A stretch of 64,000 nt of DNA from Perca fluviatilis. Its lineage: Eukaryota > Chordata > Actinopteri > Perciformes > Percidae. The notes beneath the pieces were generated by a model, which searched no databases, was not told the origin of the DNA, and saw only the letters and a list, made by a program, of their open reading frames with translations. Position numbers and translations under genes: made by a program. Shown here one piece after another: positions 9,865-21,617 of this stretch; positions within the stretch are counted from its first letter, which is position 1; every line of letters starts with the position of its first letter. Location of the stretch: positions 6,388,004 through 6,452,003 of the forward strand of contig NC_053127.1 in NCBI RefSeq assembly GCF_010015445.1, given 5' to 3'.

Positions 9865-10732
9865 GTCTTTCCGTGGTGCCGGTGTGCTGTCACAAAATGG
9901 TGTTAGCTCCCAAATGAAATCTTCGGCACAAACGGCACAGAGCAGGCCTGCCTGCTGGCCGCCACTGGATGCTTTGCCCTTGAGAAAAAACAAATCCAGA
10001 CACAAAACACTTTGTTAGCTCTTTGGACAGCCTCCAACAGAGCCAAACACCTCTTTTTTTTTTTTTCCTCCCAGAAGAAAAAGCTCACAGTCTTCATCTG
10101 TCTGAAAGGGATGTGTTTTTTAAAGAAGAGTAAGAAAGTCACAGAAACAAAAGCACTCAAGCGCTTGTCTGTTGTTGTTGTTGCGGGTCAATAATATCAG
10201 TTGATTTGGTTTTTGGAAATAACAACTGAGAGGCTTTTTTTTAACACTTAGTTGCCTCATCCCACGCTTCATCACAATACTCCACCTAAACGCGTTTGAT
10301 CTTTTAGATCTTTTGAGTATCAAACATGGCCTGCAGGCTTGAAAGACGGCTGTAAAAGGTTGCCCTCTTGTTTATAGCGAATGGGGTCACTTTGAATTCA
10401 CGTCAGCTACAATGTATTCCAATGTTTTTCACAGCAGGAATAAAGAAACTTCTTAAAAACACTACTGCAGCAGGAACCACTTCTCCGCTGTCCATCTGTA
10501 CTATGTTCATCCTTCTATCTATAATAATATATAAAGGCAATTAGGGCAGGACTCCAATTCTCCAAATCTTTTAAAAGTACACACACGTTTCAGGCAAGAC
10601 GACCATTTTCAGCGTGTTTCTCAGGCAATCTCTAACAATACAGGTGGGGTTCATTATACAGTAGGTACCCACAACCAGAGCATCAAATACTTCTCAACAG
10701 AGGCAACCACAACCTTTCCAGACACTGTAAGA
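9131..10732. other. Gene-free stretch; possible distal regulatory DNA
   Basis: No exon recognised. A CT microsatellite lies at 9829-9860 and a short AC run near 9624. The block 9425-10200 is compositionally balanced, free of recognisable repeats and adjacent to ddc, so it is a candidate conserved non-coding element. That is appearance only. Confidence 0.4.
9829..9860. repeat. (CT)n microsatellite
   Basis: Sixteen CT units. Confidence 0.95.
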
Positions 10733-11545
10733 TAGAAGAATAGAATAGAATGCCTTTTATTGTCACCATACACTTGTACAGTGCCAAAATGTACGTAAAA
10801 TAAATATAACAACGTGGAATAGTAGTGCAATATAAGGGGGGGGGTAAGGTGCACAGTTCTGAAACGCTATATACATATACAGTACAGGCCAAAAGTTTGG
10901 ACACACCTTCTCATTCAATGTGTTTCTTTATTTTCATGACTATTTACATTGTAGATTCTCACTGAAGGCATCAAAACTATAAATGAACACATATGGAATT
11001 ATGTACTTAACTAAAAAGTGTGAAATAACTGAAAACATGTCTTATATTTTAGATTCTTCAAAGTAGCCACCCTTTGCTTTTTTGATAACTCTTCAAACCC
11101 TTGGTGTTCTCTCAATGAGCTTCATGAGGTAGTCACCTGAAATGGTTTTACCTTCACAGGTGTGCCTTCTCAGGGTTAATTAGTGGAATTTTTTTCCTTA
11201 TTAATAAAAAAGCAAAGGGTGGCTACTTTGAAGAATCTAAAATATAAGACATATTTTCAGTTATTTCACACTTTAGTTACATAATGCCAATGTGTTCGAT
11301 ACCGTTTTGATGCCTATCAGGGAAAAAATAAAAAATTAAATAATAATAAAAATAAAAAATAAAAGCAAATGCATTTGAATGAGAAGGTGTGTCCAAACTT
11401 TTGGCCTGTACTGTATAAAAAAAAATAATATGGTTTTATATACAGTGTGATATGCAGTTTGGGTTATTGCACATTATTTGAATATTGCCCAATAGTGGTG
11501 ATCATATTCAATGAGCAATAGATATTGAACAATGTGTTAGGGTGA
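10733..11545 (-). mobile_element. LINE 3'-end fragment, interrupted by a Tc1-like MITE
   Basis: The plus strand begins with an AGAATAGAATAG tail followed by CTTTTATTGTCACCATACAC, the reverse complement of a fish LINE 3' end (…ATGACAATAAAG-like plus pentanucleotide tail). The 10880-11413 MITE splits it. Confidence 0.55.
10880..11413. mobile_element. Tc1-like fold-back MITE
   Basis: Begins CAGTACAGGCCAAAAGTTTG and ends with the exact complement (CAAACTTTTGGCCTGTACTG), flanked by TA on both sides (10878-10879, 11414-11415). Nearly the whole element is one long palindrome: for instance AAGTAGCCACCCTTTGC near 11062 pairs with GCAAAGGGTGGCTACTT near 11212. No transposase. Confidence 0.85.
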
Positions 11546-11992
11546 GGTTTGGACCCAAGAGCGAACACAGACTAGATGGTTGGGATTTGACAACAGTTTT
11601 TTAATGTAAGTTCAGCCGAACAGAAATCTAGTAATTCATCGTAGGAGGGTGGTGATCCAAATGGAGTGGAGGAGTGGGGGTAGGCAAGGCAGGCTCGAAA
11701 ACACACAGAGCTGGTGGCTCAGCACAAGGTTTCAGAAGGCTACAAACTAATTCAGGTTTATACCTGTCCTTCATGGTGTTGTACGCACACACAAAAGTGA
11801 AAAAGAAACCTTGAGAAAGACATGCAATCAATGCTGTCCTTCACAGCTCAGCACGCCGGGCAAATGGCTGCGTTTCAGATTCAGATCAGTTTTCGTAAAG
11901 TTGCAACAATTGTCGGACACAGACCCCCAATTTCACTGTTGAAAACAATGTTTCTGACGCTGTTACTGTCTACTAATTTCTTTACAAGACAT
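11546..11992. other. No gene; possible LTR remnant
   Basis: The start has GGTTTGGACCCAAGAGCG followed by a TTTTTTAATG run, a pattern I associate with inverted LTR ends in fish. The boundaries cannot be set. Confidence 0.2.
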
Positions 11993-12301
11993 TAGAGCTG
12001 GGCGATATGGAGAAAATCAAATATCACGATATTTTTGACCAAATATCTCGATATCGAGATATTGAGATTTTTGATAAATAATCATCAGTAATGTGGATCT
12101 AATGACTGAGTGGGTAAAGACAAATAATAGAACAGTTACAACAGTCTGGTAAGTTCAGAAAATGACATCACTTTACTGTAACGCAGCCTTTAAAACCAGG
12201 AAAAGACACCACTTATGCCATATTACGATATCCAAAATCTAAGACGATATCTAGTCTCATATCACGATATCGATATAATATCGATATATTGCCCAGCTCT
12301 A
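11993..12301. mobile_element. hAT-like MITE with perfect 8-bp target duplication
   Basis: TIRs TAGAGCTGGGC and GCCCAGCTCTA, with CAAGACAT directly repeated at 11985-11992 and 12302-12309. Internal ATATCGATAT-type sequence. 309 bp, non-coding. Confidence 0.92.
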
Positions 12302-12309
12302 CAAGACAT

Positions 12310-13573
12310 CTTCGTCCTCGGCCACATCCTCCATCTCCACCTGGGAATAGTTCATCTGGGCTTTCTGTACGATAAGAGACAGAAATGGCCAGGGAACAAT
12401 TTGGGGACTCCAACAGCCGAATACAATCTCTTCACTGCGTTCTGGGTCTTACCCAGGGTCTCCTGCTAGTTGGATTTGTCCAGAATACCTCCTCAGGGTA
12501 GCTGGACCACCTAAACCATTCTACTCTGAGCTTCTGTCTTCTCATAACAACTTAAGGAGTAAATCATTGGATCCTGTTTCCTTGTTATTAGAGCTGGATA
12601 GGCCCCTGTATGTAGGTATAGATCAGCAGAACAGCAGAGCTGCGTTTAAACCCTATACCTTCCTGTTCTGCCTCGCTTAACGCTTTGTTCAAGAACACAC
12701 ATCATGGGTGCTATCCTGCAGCTCCCATGGGTGCTGAGCAGCACTTAACTGTCTGCACTCGCTGGAAATATTGAAACTTTAAACGTAGACTAAAAACCTA
12801 CTTATTCAGTTATAGTTTTAGTGTTTATGCTTATTTTAGTGTCTTAATAGACAGTTTTTTTATTTTTATAACGATTTATACAGTTCTATTTATTTTATAA
12901 TGATTAATATTGTTTTTTTTATTTTGAACTATCTACATTTTATCCATATTTATTTTTCTTAGTGTGCTTTGGTCTCTAAATCCAAAATTCAAAATTGTCA
13001 TTGATTGACTGGCTGACATCCCTGCAGAGGAAAAAAGAGAAAAGTATGCCGTTACTTTTAGGTGTAGAAACTCAAATGAAGCTCAGAGAGGAGACACTAC
13101 TGACAGCAGATACGTGAGAATTGAAATTAGGACAACCAGAGTGTAAAATACAATTATGTAACACAATTACGGGTAGAAGTTTGCAGGTCTCAAATCAGAT
13201 TTCTAAAATGTCCAAAAGGCACAACAAGTGAGGATTGATGAGGAAGAAAGGATGAAGCTTTAATAAACACTGTTGGCAGGTAATTGGATTCAGCAAGTCT
13301 GGAGCCGGGTGGTAAATGTCATTTGGATGAAAAACTTTGATCATGGGGAGACAGAGGTGATACAAACAACAAACGCAATCCAGCAGGCCTCCTGGCTCCA
13401 CGCTCTCAGGATACATACAATCACTAACACACCATATTCAGATCGGAAAACATTGAGATTACTGATAAGTGATCATTTAGATGTTGTCAGTAACAAACCA
13501 CAGAGTATGAATGAATGAATGGTTTATTTTTGTGTCTGGCCACTTACACATTATAGGAATTATTTAGACACAT
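12310..13573. other. Gene-free stretch
   Basis: No exon recognised. The 12440-12990 part has a LINE-3'-UTR flavour (AACGTAGACTAAAAACCTAC), but I cannot name a family. Confidence 0.3.
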
Positions 13574-13577
13574 TTAA

Positions 13578-13914
13578 AGGTGCCGTAGGTAGGATTGTGA
13601 AGATCCAGGACTTAGCCAAAAAATTTGAACATCGACAACTTCTTAGTCCCTCCCCCCTTTCTGCTAAAGCCCAAAACGGTCTCCTAAGCCCCTCCCCCCA
13701 CAAAGGAGAATGAATGTGTGTGCATGAGCAGTGATTGAAATGAAGTTATACACCCCCCCTGGCCCTGATTGGTGCATCTGAACAGGGAGTTGTGGATTTT
13801 TGCAGATCACACTACAGGCTGTAGGTGGTGCTACTGTATGCTCTACTGGAACATAGGGTCAGTTTCAGCAAATATGACAGAAAGTTAGTTGTATAAGGCT
13901 TACCTACTGCACCT
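13578..13914. mobile_element. TTAA-flanked MITE
   Basis: Flanked by TTAA (13574-13577, 13915-13918). TIRs AGGTGCCGTAGGTAGG and CTTACCTACTGCACCT are near-complementary. The TTAA duplication is piggyBac-like. Non-coding. Confidence 0.8.
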
Positions 13915-14087
13915 TTAAATAAACACTTTCCTAGTGCTGACACAAAACAAAATATGTACATAAAAGGGTACAAGTATAAAATTTACAATTCGGCAAAAAA
14001 AAAATAAAAATACAGAGTAGGGTACTAAGATAAAGTTAACATTTCAACATGAAACCCTTTCAGACCAGAACAAATTATGCTACAAAT

Positions 14088-14200
14088 TAGGGCTGCACAA
14101 TGTATCATTGTCGTCATCGCAATCTCAACTGGCGCAAGAAACACATAGTTGAATGAAAATATCGGCAGAAAACGGCACTTTAAAATGTAATTTGTAAATG
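14088..14200. mobile_element. hAT-like MITE end fragment
   Basis: Starts TAGGGCTGCACAATGTATC, the terminal sequence also seen inverted at 36241. The other end is not recognisable. Confidence 0.4.
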
Positions 14201-14253
14201 TCATTCTTATTTAATTTTTTTAGTGGTGCCTTTTATATTCATTGCATGATTAA

Positions 14254-14822
14254 AGTGCTCATATTATGCTCATTTTCAGGTTCATAATTGTATTTAGAGG
14301 TTGTACCAGAATAGGTTTACATGGTTTAATTTTCAAACACCATATTTTTGTTGTACCGCACATTGCTGCAGCTCCTCTTTTCACCCTGTGTGTTGAGCTC
14401 TCTCTGTTAGCTACAGAGTGAGACATCTCACTTCTGTAGCATCTTTGTTGGGAGTTGCACATGCACAGTACCTAGGTAAGGACTACTAGCCAGTCAGAAG
14501 CAGAGTATGAGGGCGTGCCCTGACAGTACCTAGGTAAGGACTACTAGCCATTCAGAAGCAGAGTATGAGGGCGTGCCATGCTAGCAGCTAGGCGAGCATT
14601 ATAACGTGTGTTCCAAAGTGACCAGGTTTGTCTCTGAAGTAAAGGCTGGACTACAACAGAGCTGTTTGGAGCAGTTGGTGAACAGTGTTTTCTGTTGGAG
14701 ATGGTAAGTCCCTTTGGGGGGGACTTTGGGCTTTTTCACTTTGTAAACCTATAACATGCACAAAAAAGATATATAACACAATAATGGAAAGGGGAAAAGC
14801 CAAAAAGCATAATATGAGCACT
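14254..14822. mobile_element. TTAA MITE family 'AGTGCTCATATTATGCT', copy 1
   Basis: TTAA at 14250-14253 and 14823-14826. TIRs AGTGCTCATATTATGC and GCATAATATGAGCACT are exact. Contains a tandem duplication of a roughly 57-bp unit (ACAGTACCTAGGTAAGGAC and following) at about 14466-14580. 569 bp. Related copies at 19926, 33663 and 57188. Confidence 0.92.
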
Positions 14823-14953
14823 TTAAAACGTCAGAAAAGGTCTTTTGAAAGAAATGGGGCTTAAAAATTCCAGCTGTTATCCAGTGTAAAGCTGGATTTA
14901 CAAGAGGCAATTTGTATTTCTGCATGCAAAAAAGCATAATATGCATACTTTAA
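14823..14953. repeat. Flank shared with the MITE copy at 33663
   Basis: About 105 bp after the MITE matches, in reverse complement, 33547-33660 beside another copy (TTCCAGCTGTTATCCAGTG in common). It ends with a further GCATAATATGCATACTTTAA, resembling a second, degenerate MITE terminus. Confidence 0.7.
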
Positions 14954-15970
14954 ATGCATGTTGATATGTACCCCTGCCCTGCATTCTATCTGCACTTGGT
15001 GTCACTGTTGCATCACATCTGAATCCTCCTGCTCCACACTGTACGTCAGAGGCTTCAGCAGCAGCAGCAGCAGCTCAGAGAGCGTCACATTTCACAGGAC
15101 GCAGAGGACGCTTTCCCTTAACATGTCTGCAGACTCGTCCAACGGATCACATCCCGCATGAAACCAGAGACAAAGAAACCAATCAGGCACAATCCTGCCG
15201 GGGTATGTGCACCGCATGTCTGTCAATTCATCAAGACGAATTTCAATATTTCAATCTGTCACGCATGCTGCAGCGCTCAGCTCGGAGCCGAGCCGTGCAG
15301 GGACGGTGCGCAGCAGGCTGAGAAATAAAGTGCTATTAAAGACTGTTACAGTAAAATTGCCTTTCTATAATTCTGATACTGTGTGTGTTCGCATTCCAAT
15401 ATTTCATTACAGATGTACAATAGTTAATCAAATGTCCAGGCACACGGCCCTTAACGACAAGCACCACTGCATTTGCATTGATGCCAAAACCCCACAGTGA
15501 TTCCCTCTCCACACAAAGCCATCTAAAGCTGAATCAAAGTAAAATGAATTTTGCAGAGTGCTATAGGCATAAAGTAAAAGAAAATAAAAATAAAAGTTTG
15601 AAGCAGTTGTTCCACCTCACCTCCACCAGGATTCCTTCTGGAAACAGTAAAGTGGAGTTTTTGCATCAACACACAACAGAGGACACTAAAGAGAGGCGTC
15701 CCTCCCTTTCCAGTGGACCCCAGTTTGACCTCATTTCGGAAAAAAATGTGTACAGTAGTGAGTGGGGAGAAACGTATTCATTTTTTATCCATGAATTGAG
15801 CCATGAATTACACATATGATGTTCTTCAATTTGAAAGATCATTTTGCAAGTCAAGAAAGTCTCAGTTTGCCGTAAAACTGTATAAAGGTCTTTTCAGACG
15901 GTGAGCGACACTTTGCCTGCGTATTCGCTTGGATTCGCGGTGTCTCACTGCGCTCCTCGGGTGAACAGAC
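14954..15970. other. Gene-free stretch; candidate conserved element
   Basis: Includes a short CAG run (15055-15072) and repeat-free, moderately GC-rich sequence at 15020-15540. The open frames here lack splice context and family resemblance. Confidence 0.3.
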
Positions 15971-16536
15971 TAGAGCCCGACCATATATATTGGCGGGACG
16001 ATAGTAAGCATTTACAAACTATCGGTATCGGCATTTATAATGGCCGATAAATGAATATTTAAAAAATTTAATAAAAACGGACAAAACACCCTTCAACCAT
16101 GTTCTGAGTGTTGGCGTTGCATAGTTTGTCCACCAGAGGGCGCTCTACAACATTCCTGTTGGCAACACTGTTTGATTTTTTTTTTTTTGCTATTGTGTTT
16201 TTGTTCAAAGGACTTTAACTTTCATATCTTAAGTTTGTATTTTTATACATTTTATTTATCAGAACTTTAATATATTTTGATGTTCTGTTGTGACAATAAA
16301 ACCAACAAGTTTATTTTTAAACTGCGTTATCATATTATTTTTGTGAGGACTCATAAATAACTACAAATAACTATTGTTAGGGAAATCCGTTTATGTTTTG
16401 TAACGAGTTTCTGGATTTCCCAAAAATTATATACCGTATATCGGCCGATATACAATATATCGGAATATCGGAATTTTAAATCACTAAATATTTGTATCGA
16501 TATCGGCCTTAAAAATCCTTTATCCGTCAGGCTCTA
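15971..16536. mobile_element. hAT-like MITE 'TAGAGCCCGACC'
   Basis: TIRs TAGAGCCCGACCATATAT and (inverted) TAGAGCCTGACGGAT. Flanks GAACAGAC and GATCAGAC match at 7 of 8. Internal GGCCGATA-type sub-terminal repeats. Non-coding. Confidence 0.82.
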
Positions 16537-17196
16537 GATCAGACAGGCATACGACGCTCCGAGAGTAAAGGCGATCAGTGTGTGGTAACCATGAGCATTC
16601 TGTGCAGTAACTGTATCAACGTTTATTCATAACAAACAATAGCAATCCTAGTTTTTCCTAACCATATTATTGAAAGCTAAAGTCAGCAAAATTAGCATAA
16701 TTTATGTTCAAACGTGGCTTTACCTGATAAATCAAGTCTTTTGCCGTCGATAAGCAAAAGCGCCTCTGTCTATGTCCTGTTTAGAAAACAGTTTTATGTT
16801 TTAGGGAACTCACAAACAGCAAAAATCTGTCGTTGCACGCATAGGGAAAAGTTAAACAATTCAACTCTTGCAGCGGCAGTTTGTCAGATTGCCCGCGCCT
16901 GCCCGCCTTGAAAATGAATTCCTAGGCGCCAGGGATGAGGCTAGAAGCAGGGCACCGGGTGGCACCGCCTCATCCCTCCATCCTGAAATATGATTGGTCC
17001 CCCACCCCTCAATCCATTGGGCTACAGTGCTGTCAATCTGACAATTGGATTGGCTGCCTGTTCTGCCAATTTTCCCTTGTCACATGACCAATTAATGTTT
17101 CGATGATGACTATCCAAAATCCTGATTCCATGGAACCAGCACTGGATTTTTCTTTTTAAGTGGCAGACTGAGCCTATAGGAAATGTGTATTGTTTT

Positions 17197-17233
<37 letters not shown>

Positions 17234-18147
17234 TAATAATACATGGGATGTGTTTTATTTAGTAGAAATACATTGTGTTGTTCTAGCCTATCCAATATCT
17301 CCTATATTTCTAAGCAGATTTTCTATGCTGATAAAATGCCCCTTCTTCTTTTCTTTTATCTCATTATGTTAAGGCAACAAATAGCCATAGTATTAGGATA
17401 CATTGTAAATGCTGGAGGGGAGGTTTTACTATCAGCCCTTTGGGGTTTCTTAACTGTCCTACACAATCTATTTGTTGTTATATAATTTAGATTTTTATCA
17501 CTTCCTTTGTGTTAGAAAATGTGATACATTGACACTGCCTTCACAAACACGAATACTAAATTCCACGTTGTTCTCTGCAACACTTTTATCTAAAGTCAAT
17601 AGACAAATGTGGAGTGTGAAGTGACGGCAGGTCTTTAAAGGCACAATCCGCGATCCAAATGTAACAAAAGACCCGCGTCAAATCAGATAGAACTAACAAA
17701 TTAAGAGCAGCTGAAACAAGTAATCTTTCCTCTTTAAACATATCATTTGACAGCTGATGAGGCCATCACAGCTGTATGGTTAGGTTAAAATGATGCACTC
17801 CCTACAGCCAATCAGATTTGAATGTTCTTAGTGGTCATAAATCGGTCCGGATTCAAATCAGCTCTTTAAATGTGATGTACACAGTCTGTTTGGGAGCCAA
17901 TTCTGTACCGAATTTCACTCTGTATTTACGGCGTTGTCGGAGTGGCAGCTGCACCTTCTCTGTCACTTGAATTAGGTCCAAAGTCAGAGGAGCTCATGTT
18001 TGTTTCTCGCTGTTGCCGCGGGGAAAGTCACCTGATGCCCGACAACGCTGGAGATCAAAAACTCTATAGTCATAAAATGGCCCATAAACGCAGAAATAAT
18101 CAAGGGAGGACGAGGGTGTGTGTTTCTGCAGGGAATACACTGAATGT
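16537..18147. other. Gene-free stretch
   Basis: Contains a repeat fragment at about 16930-17030 (CTAGAAGCAGGGCAC to GAAATATGATTGG) that recurs near 62668-62720, a TA run (17200-17231) and a TTTAAAGGCACAATCC MITE-like start at 17636. The block 17880-18115 looks like a conserved element (TATAGTCATAAAATGGCCC). No gene recognised. Confidence 0.4.
17200..17231. repeat. (TA)n microsatellite
   Basis: About 15 TA units. Confidence 0.95.
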
Positions 18148-18174
18148 TTGTGTGTGTGTGTGTGTGTGCGTGTT

Positions 18175-18224
<50 letters not shown>
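18148..18224. repeat. (GT)n microsatellite, interrupted
   Basis: GT runs separated by GCGTGTTTAT near 18168. Confidence 0.97.
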
Positions 18225-18226
<2 letters not shown>

Positions 18227-19072
18227 GGCCTGTTGGAACATAATTGCCCACTCCCTGCCTTAAATTCACTAAAGCTAAACTCTGTGCTGAGCCAAACCTT
18301 CTTTATTAACAAGGAACATTGCACCTCTATCCAGTTAATGAAATATTGATTTGGAAATTGTATTGTAAGACGACGGAAGGCTTTTAAAGTGCTTAGTGCC
18401 TTTGCTCGGAGCCGACTTCATCAATTATTATTTTTTAATGGTATTATTTGAAAACGCTCCTAAAGCAGAGAGCTGCTTTCCCCGGGCTTGGCGTGCACTG
18501 TGTCCGTGATTAGCTTCATATTTCCGTACCGAGGGAAGTCGGGGCCCCCGAATGGCTGCATGTTTTTTTTAATGAAAGATGTTGGCATCAAACTGAGTTT
18601 CATAATGACGACGACAGTGGGACATTGGTGATTTAATGATGTGTGTTTGTTCCTATGCCAGTCAAGCTGCAAAAAGAGAAATAAAACATTAGAAAAAGAA
18701 CGGAATTAGTCATATTTCCAAATGTAGTTCACAATCATCGACTCAGTATAATGGGATTGTGGGTCTCTGGTGTCCGAGCTGGGCCAATTTTGAGAACCTC
18801 ATGAATCAAAAATTACAAAAATTTGAATGTGTCTGCAGTGTAGTATCCATCTGTACAGTACAGATAAGAAACTAATCCAAAACCAAAATGGAAACCGCTT
18901 GGTGCCTGAATTTGGTTATTTTGGTATCTGTGTTGAGCAGCAACTGTGAGATAAAACCAACCATTGGAGTGGATAAAAAGCCAAACATGTTTACAACAAA
19001 ACAAACACACAGTTCTGTACTTTAAAAAAAAGCCCATTCTATTTACTTCTATTGTACTCAAGTGGCGCCAAT
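18225..19072. other. Gene-free stretch; candidate conserved element at 18340-18680
   Basis: Repeat-free AT-rich DNA with homeodomain-like TCAATTATTATT and GATTTAATGATG motifs. Suggests regulatory sequence, but conservation was not testable. Confidence 0.3.
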
Positions 19073-19463
19073 GGGAGCGTGCCCATGTTACCACAGCCCT
19101 ATGTTCCCACAGTTCCCACATTTCTAAGATTTTTTTCCAAAATTAGGCCCTATGTTCCCACATTTCCTTTTTCATAAATTTGTATCAGATTTTATCCCCC
19201 TAACCATAACCCTAAAAAATGTTGCGGGAGGATAGGGCTTAAATTGAAGGGAAATGTAGGAACACAAGACCTAATTTTGAAAATGTCCTAGAAATGTGGG
19301 AACATAGGGCCTAATTTTAAGAAAAATCTTAGATATGTGGGAACATAGGGCCTAATTTTAAGAAAAATCTTAGAAATGTGGGAACATAGGGCCTAATTTT
19401 CAGTGAAAAAAAAATTCTTAGAAATGTGGGACCATTGGGCTGTGGGAACATAGGGCTGACCCC
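19073..19463. mobile_element. Fold-back hAT-like MITE with internal tandem repeats, copy 1
   Basis: Flanks GCGCCAAT and GCGGCAAT match at 7 of 8. The left arm has CCCTATGTTCCCACA units and the right arm has tandem TGTGGGAACATAGGG units in inverse orientation. The centre holds TAACCATAACCCTAAAA. Non-coding; related to 22290 and 36841. Confidence 0.8.
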
Positions 19464-19921
19464 GCGGCAATAAGATATCTATCAGAAAGACAACATCTCA
19501 CAATTTCGTTTGTTGCCTACAAAGTATATACATGAAGTACTTAGAAACATAGGTCATTCTATAATTAGGGTTAAATTCTTCGAAAGTGCTACTTGCCTGG
19601 CAATAAATCCTTTTCTGATTCTGAAAGGACCATTTGTTTGAACAAATACTTTGCTTAACCCTCAGATATCTAGGGGCATTTTCACATATCTTCTTAAATT
19701 TAAGTAAAGAGATAATTCGCCACTAAAGCTGAAACGATGATGTTCACTTTTTTGAAAGTCCTCAAATCTCTTTTGAAAACAAACCTTAACTTATGATGTG
19801 TTGTATGAATTGTTTTGGTGCTTGAAATGACTTTACCAAAGTTTTCGATAAATATGAATAAAAGAGTAAATAAATGTCTGAAATGAAATTTTGTAATATC
19901 GCTTTTTGAGTGAGAGTTTTG
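19464..19921. other. No recognised feature
   Basis: Unique AT-rich DNA between two MITEs. Confidence 0.5.
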
Positions 19922-19925
19922 TTAA

Positions 19926-20138
19926 AGCGCTCATATTATGCTTTTATGCTTTTTTTTTGAATTTTTCTCACTCTGTAGCTAAAACAGAGAGCTCAACACA
20001 CAGGGTGAAAAGAGGAGCTGCAGCAATGTGCAGTACAACAAAAATATGGTGTTTTTTGAAAACTAAACCATGTAAACCTATTCTGATATAACCTCTAAAT
20101 ACAATTATGAACCTGAAAATGAGCAGAATATGGGTGCT
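19926..20138. mobile_element. TTAA MITE family 'AGTGCTCATATTATGCT', internally deleted copy
   Basis: TTAA at 19922-19925 and 20139-20142. The left TIR has AGCGCTCATATTATGC and the right is degenerate (GGGTGCT). Lacks roughly 350 bp of the interior, including the tandem unit. Confidence 0.85.
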
Positions 20139-20142
20139 TTAA

Positions 20143-20557
20143 ACATCAATTGAACGTGCCGGTGCGTTTTTCGTCCTCAGAGGGTTAAATTCAACTGCAG
20201 TATTTTACTATGAAAAAGTCATCAGACTTGTGAGCAGATGATGTTGTACCACAAACACCCAAAAATGGCACTGAACAGGCACATACCCACCTTGATGAGT
20301 ACCTGTCAGCATGGATTAAGTATTTATGCAAGACATTTTGGTGAAGTAAAACAGCTTTGTGGACCGTGTTGATGAGAGATCTGCGGATGAAGCCTCTCCC
20401 TCCCCCTGCCTTATGTGCTGCTGCGATGATGCCTGCTTCCTACAGCTACTCTGAACCATCAAATGAGGCTTTACTAAATGTGTGAAAGCATTTAAAAGTA
20501 GCCTTTAAAAATAAAAATAAACTCCATTGTCCACTGTGGTGTGGACTATTGCAACAT
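20143..20557. other. Gene-free stretch
   Basis: No exon or clear repeat. 20320-20500 is possible conserved non-coding DNA. Confidence 0.3.
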
Positions 20558-21613
20558 TATTCATTGTGTTGTCTTGTCGACCATGCACATGTTGTCCTCG
20601 CGGGTCAACCTTTTAACACGCTTGACGTTTTTGCCACTTTCTTTTCACCAGCACCACTAATTTTACACTTCTCCTTGGAATTCATTGTCAATAAACCTTA
20701 TTTCTATGAAATAATATCTAGTTTCTGAGTCAAAGGGTTATACATCATTTTGACTAATAGTTAAGATCAGAGGAACATATGTTGATGTATAATCACAGTT
20801 TAGTCAGGATAATGTTTTGACCCTAACCCTAACCCTAGCCCCTAAAGGCTCTGACACACCAATTGATGTGATTTGATCAGGCGGCTCCCCGAGGTCCAAA
20901 AAAGTGCCTCAGAACACACCGAAGCGACGCCGACTTGAGTGTACGTTCTGCGCGTGCGAGACGTAATACGTCTCCATAACAGCAGGCGGCGCTAATCTGT
21001 ATTGTCGCCCCAAAAAATGGAAATGAGGGAGCATCTCTCTAGACGTAGTAAACACAGAGCACGCTGTCGTCAGTCATTGTTTTCATCAGAGAGAGGTGAT
21101 AGTAGTCAAGAAGGGTTGTTGCCGCCATTACTCGCTGAACGATGTAAATACGATGGCTAGTAATAAGAAGATTCTGGCGTTGTCAGCTCCGGTTTTCTCG
21201 CGCACTAATTCACTATTCAAGGGCTGGCACTCCACCAATCAGATTGGTCATTGAGTCCGACTGCCCACTGAAATGAAGGCCGGCGGCTCCTCCGACTGAC
21301 GATGGCACGGGACACCGAACAGACTCGAGTCGCCAGACTGTCCGACGACATCCGATGGCCGATAATGCCAATATGATGAGTCAGCGCCTTAACCCTAACC
21401 ATTTTTTTTATTTATTTTTTTTAAATGCTATGAAATTGAATAAAACACCCCAAATTCCCCCCCAAAAAAGTGATCCTTAATTTTACATGTGTATTGTGTT
21501 GGAGGGAACCATCCATGTTATTTTTTGGGCATTTTTGGTTGGAAGAAACCCAAATGTCTGATAAAGAAACTTTTTGAAAACGGGTCAAATTTGACCCCAG
21601 GACAACAGAAGGG
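20558..21613. mobile_element. TTAA element 'GGGTCAAATTTGACCC', copy 1, interrupted
   Basis: Shares both arms with the copy at 48467-49142 (GTTGTCCTCGCGGGTCAA on the left; GACCCCAGGACAACAGAAGG plus TTAA on the right). The left terminus is eroded. A 544-bp MITE sits at 20846-21389 in its CCCTAA-rich centre. No transposase; piggyBac-like by the TTAA. Confidence 0.8.
20846..21389. mobile_element. PIF/Harbinger-like MITE nested at a TAA
   Basis: Flanked by TAA (20843-20845, 21390-21392). Ends AGGCTCTGACACACC and (inverted) AGGCGCTGACTCATC. The 3-bp TAA duplication is the Harbinger signature. The target TAA belongs to a CCCTAA tract of the host element. Confidence 0.75.
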
Positions 21614-21617
21614 TTAA

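Noticed and set aside
14259..14462. Frames with THRVKRGAAAMC-type sequence (also 19906 and 34017) as a small gene family
   Set aside because: All are readings of the interior of the TTAA MITE in either orientation.
20818..20840. Telomere or chromosome end from CCCTAA repeats
   Set aside because: Only two to four units, embedded inside elements at several places in the window; interstitial and element-borne.
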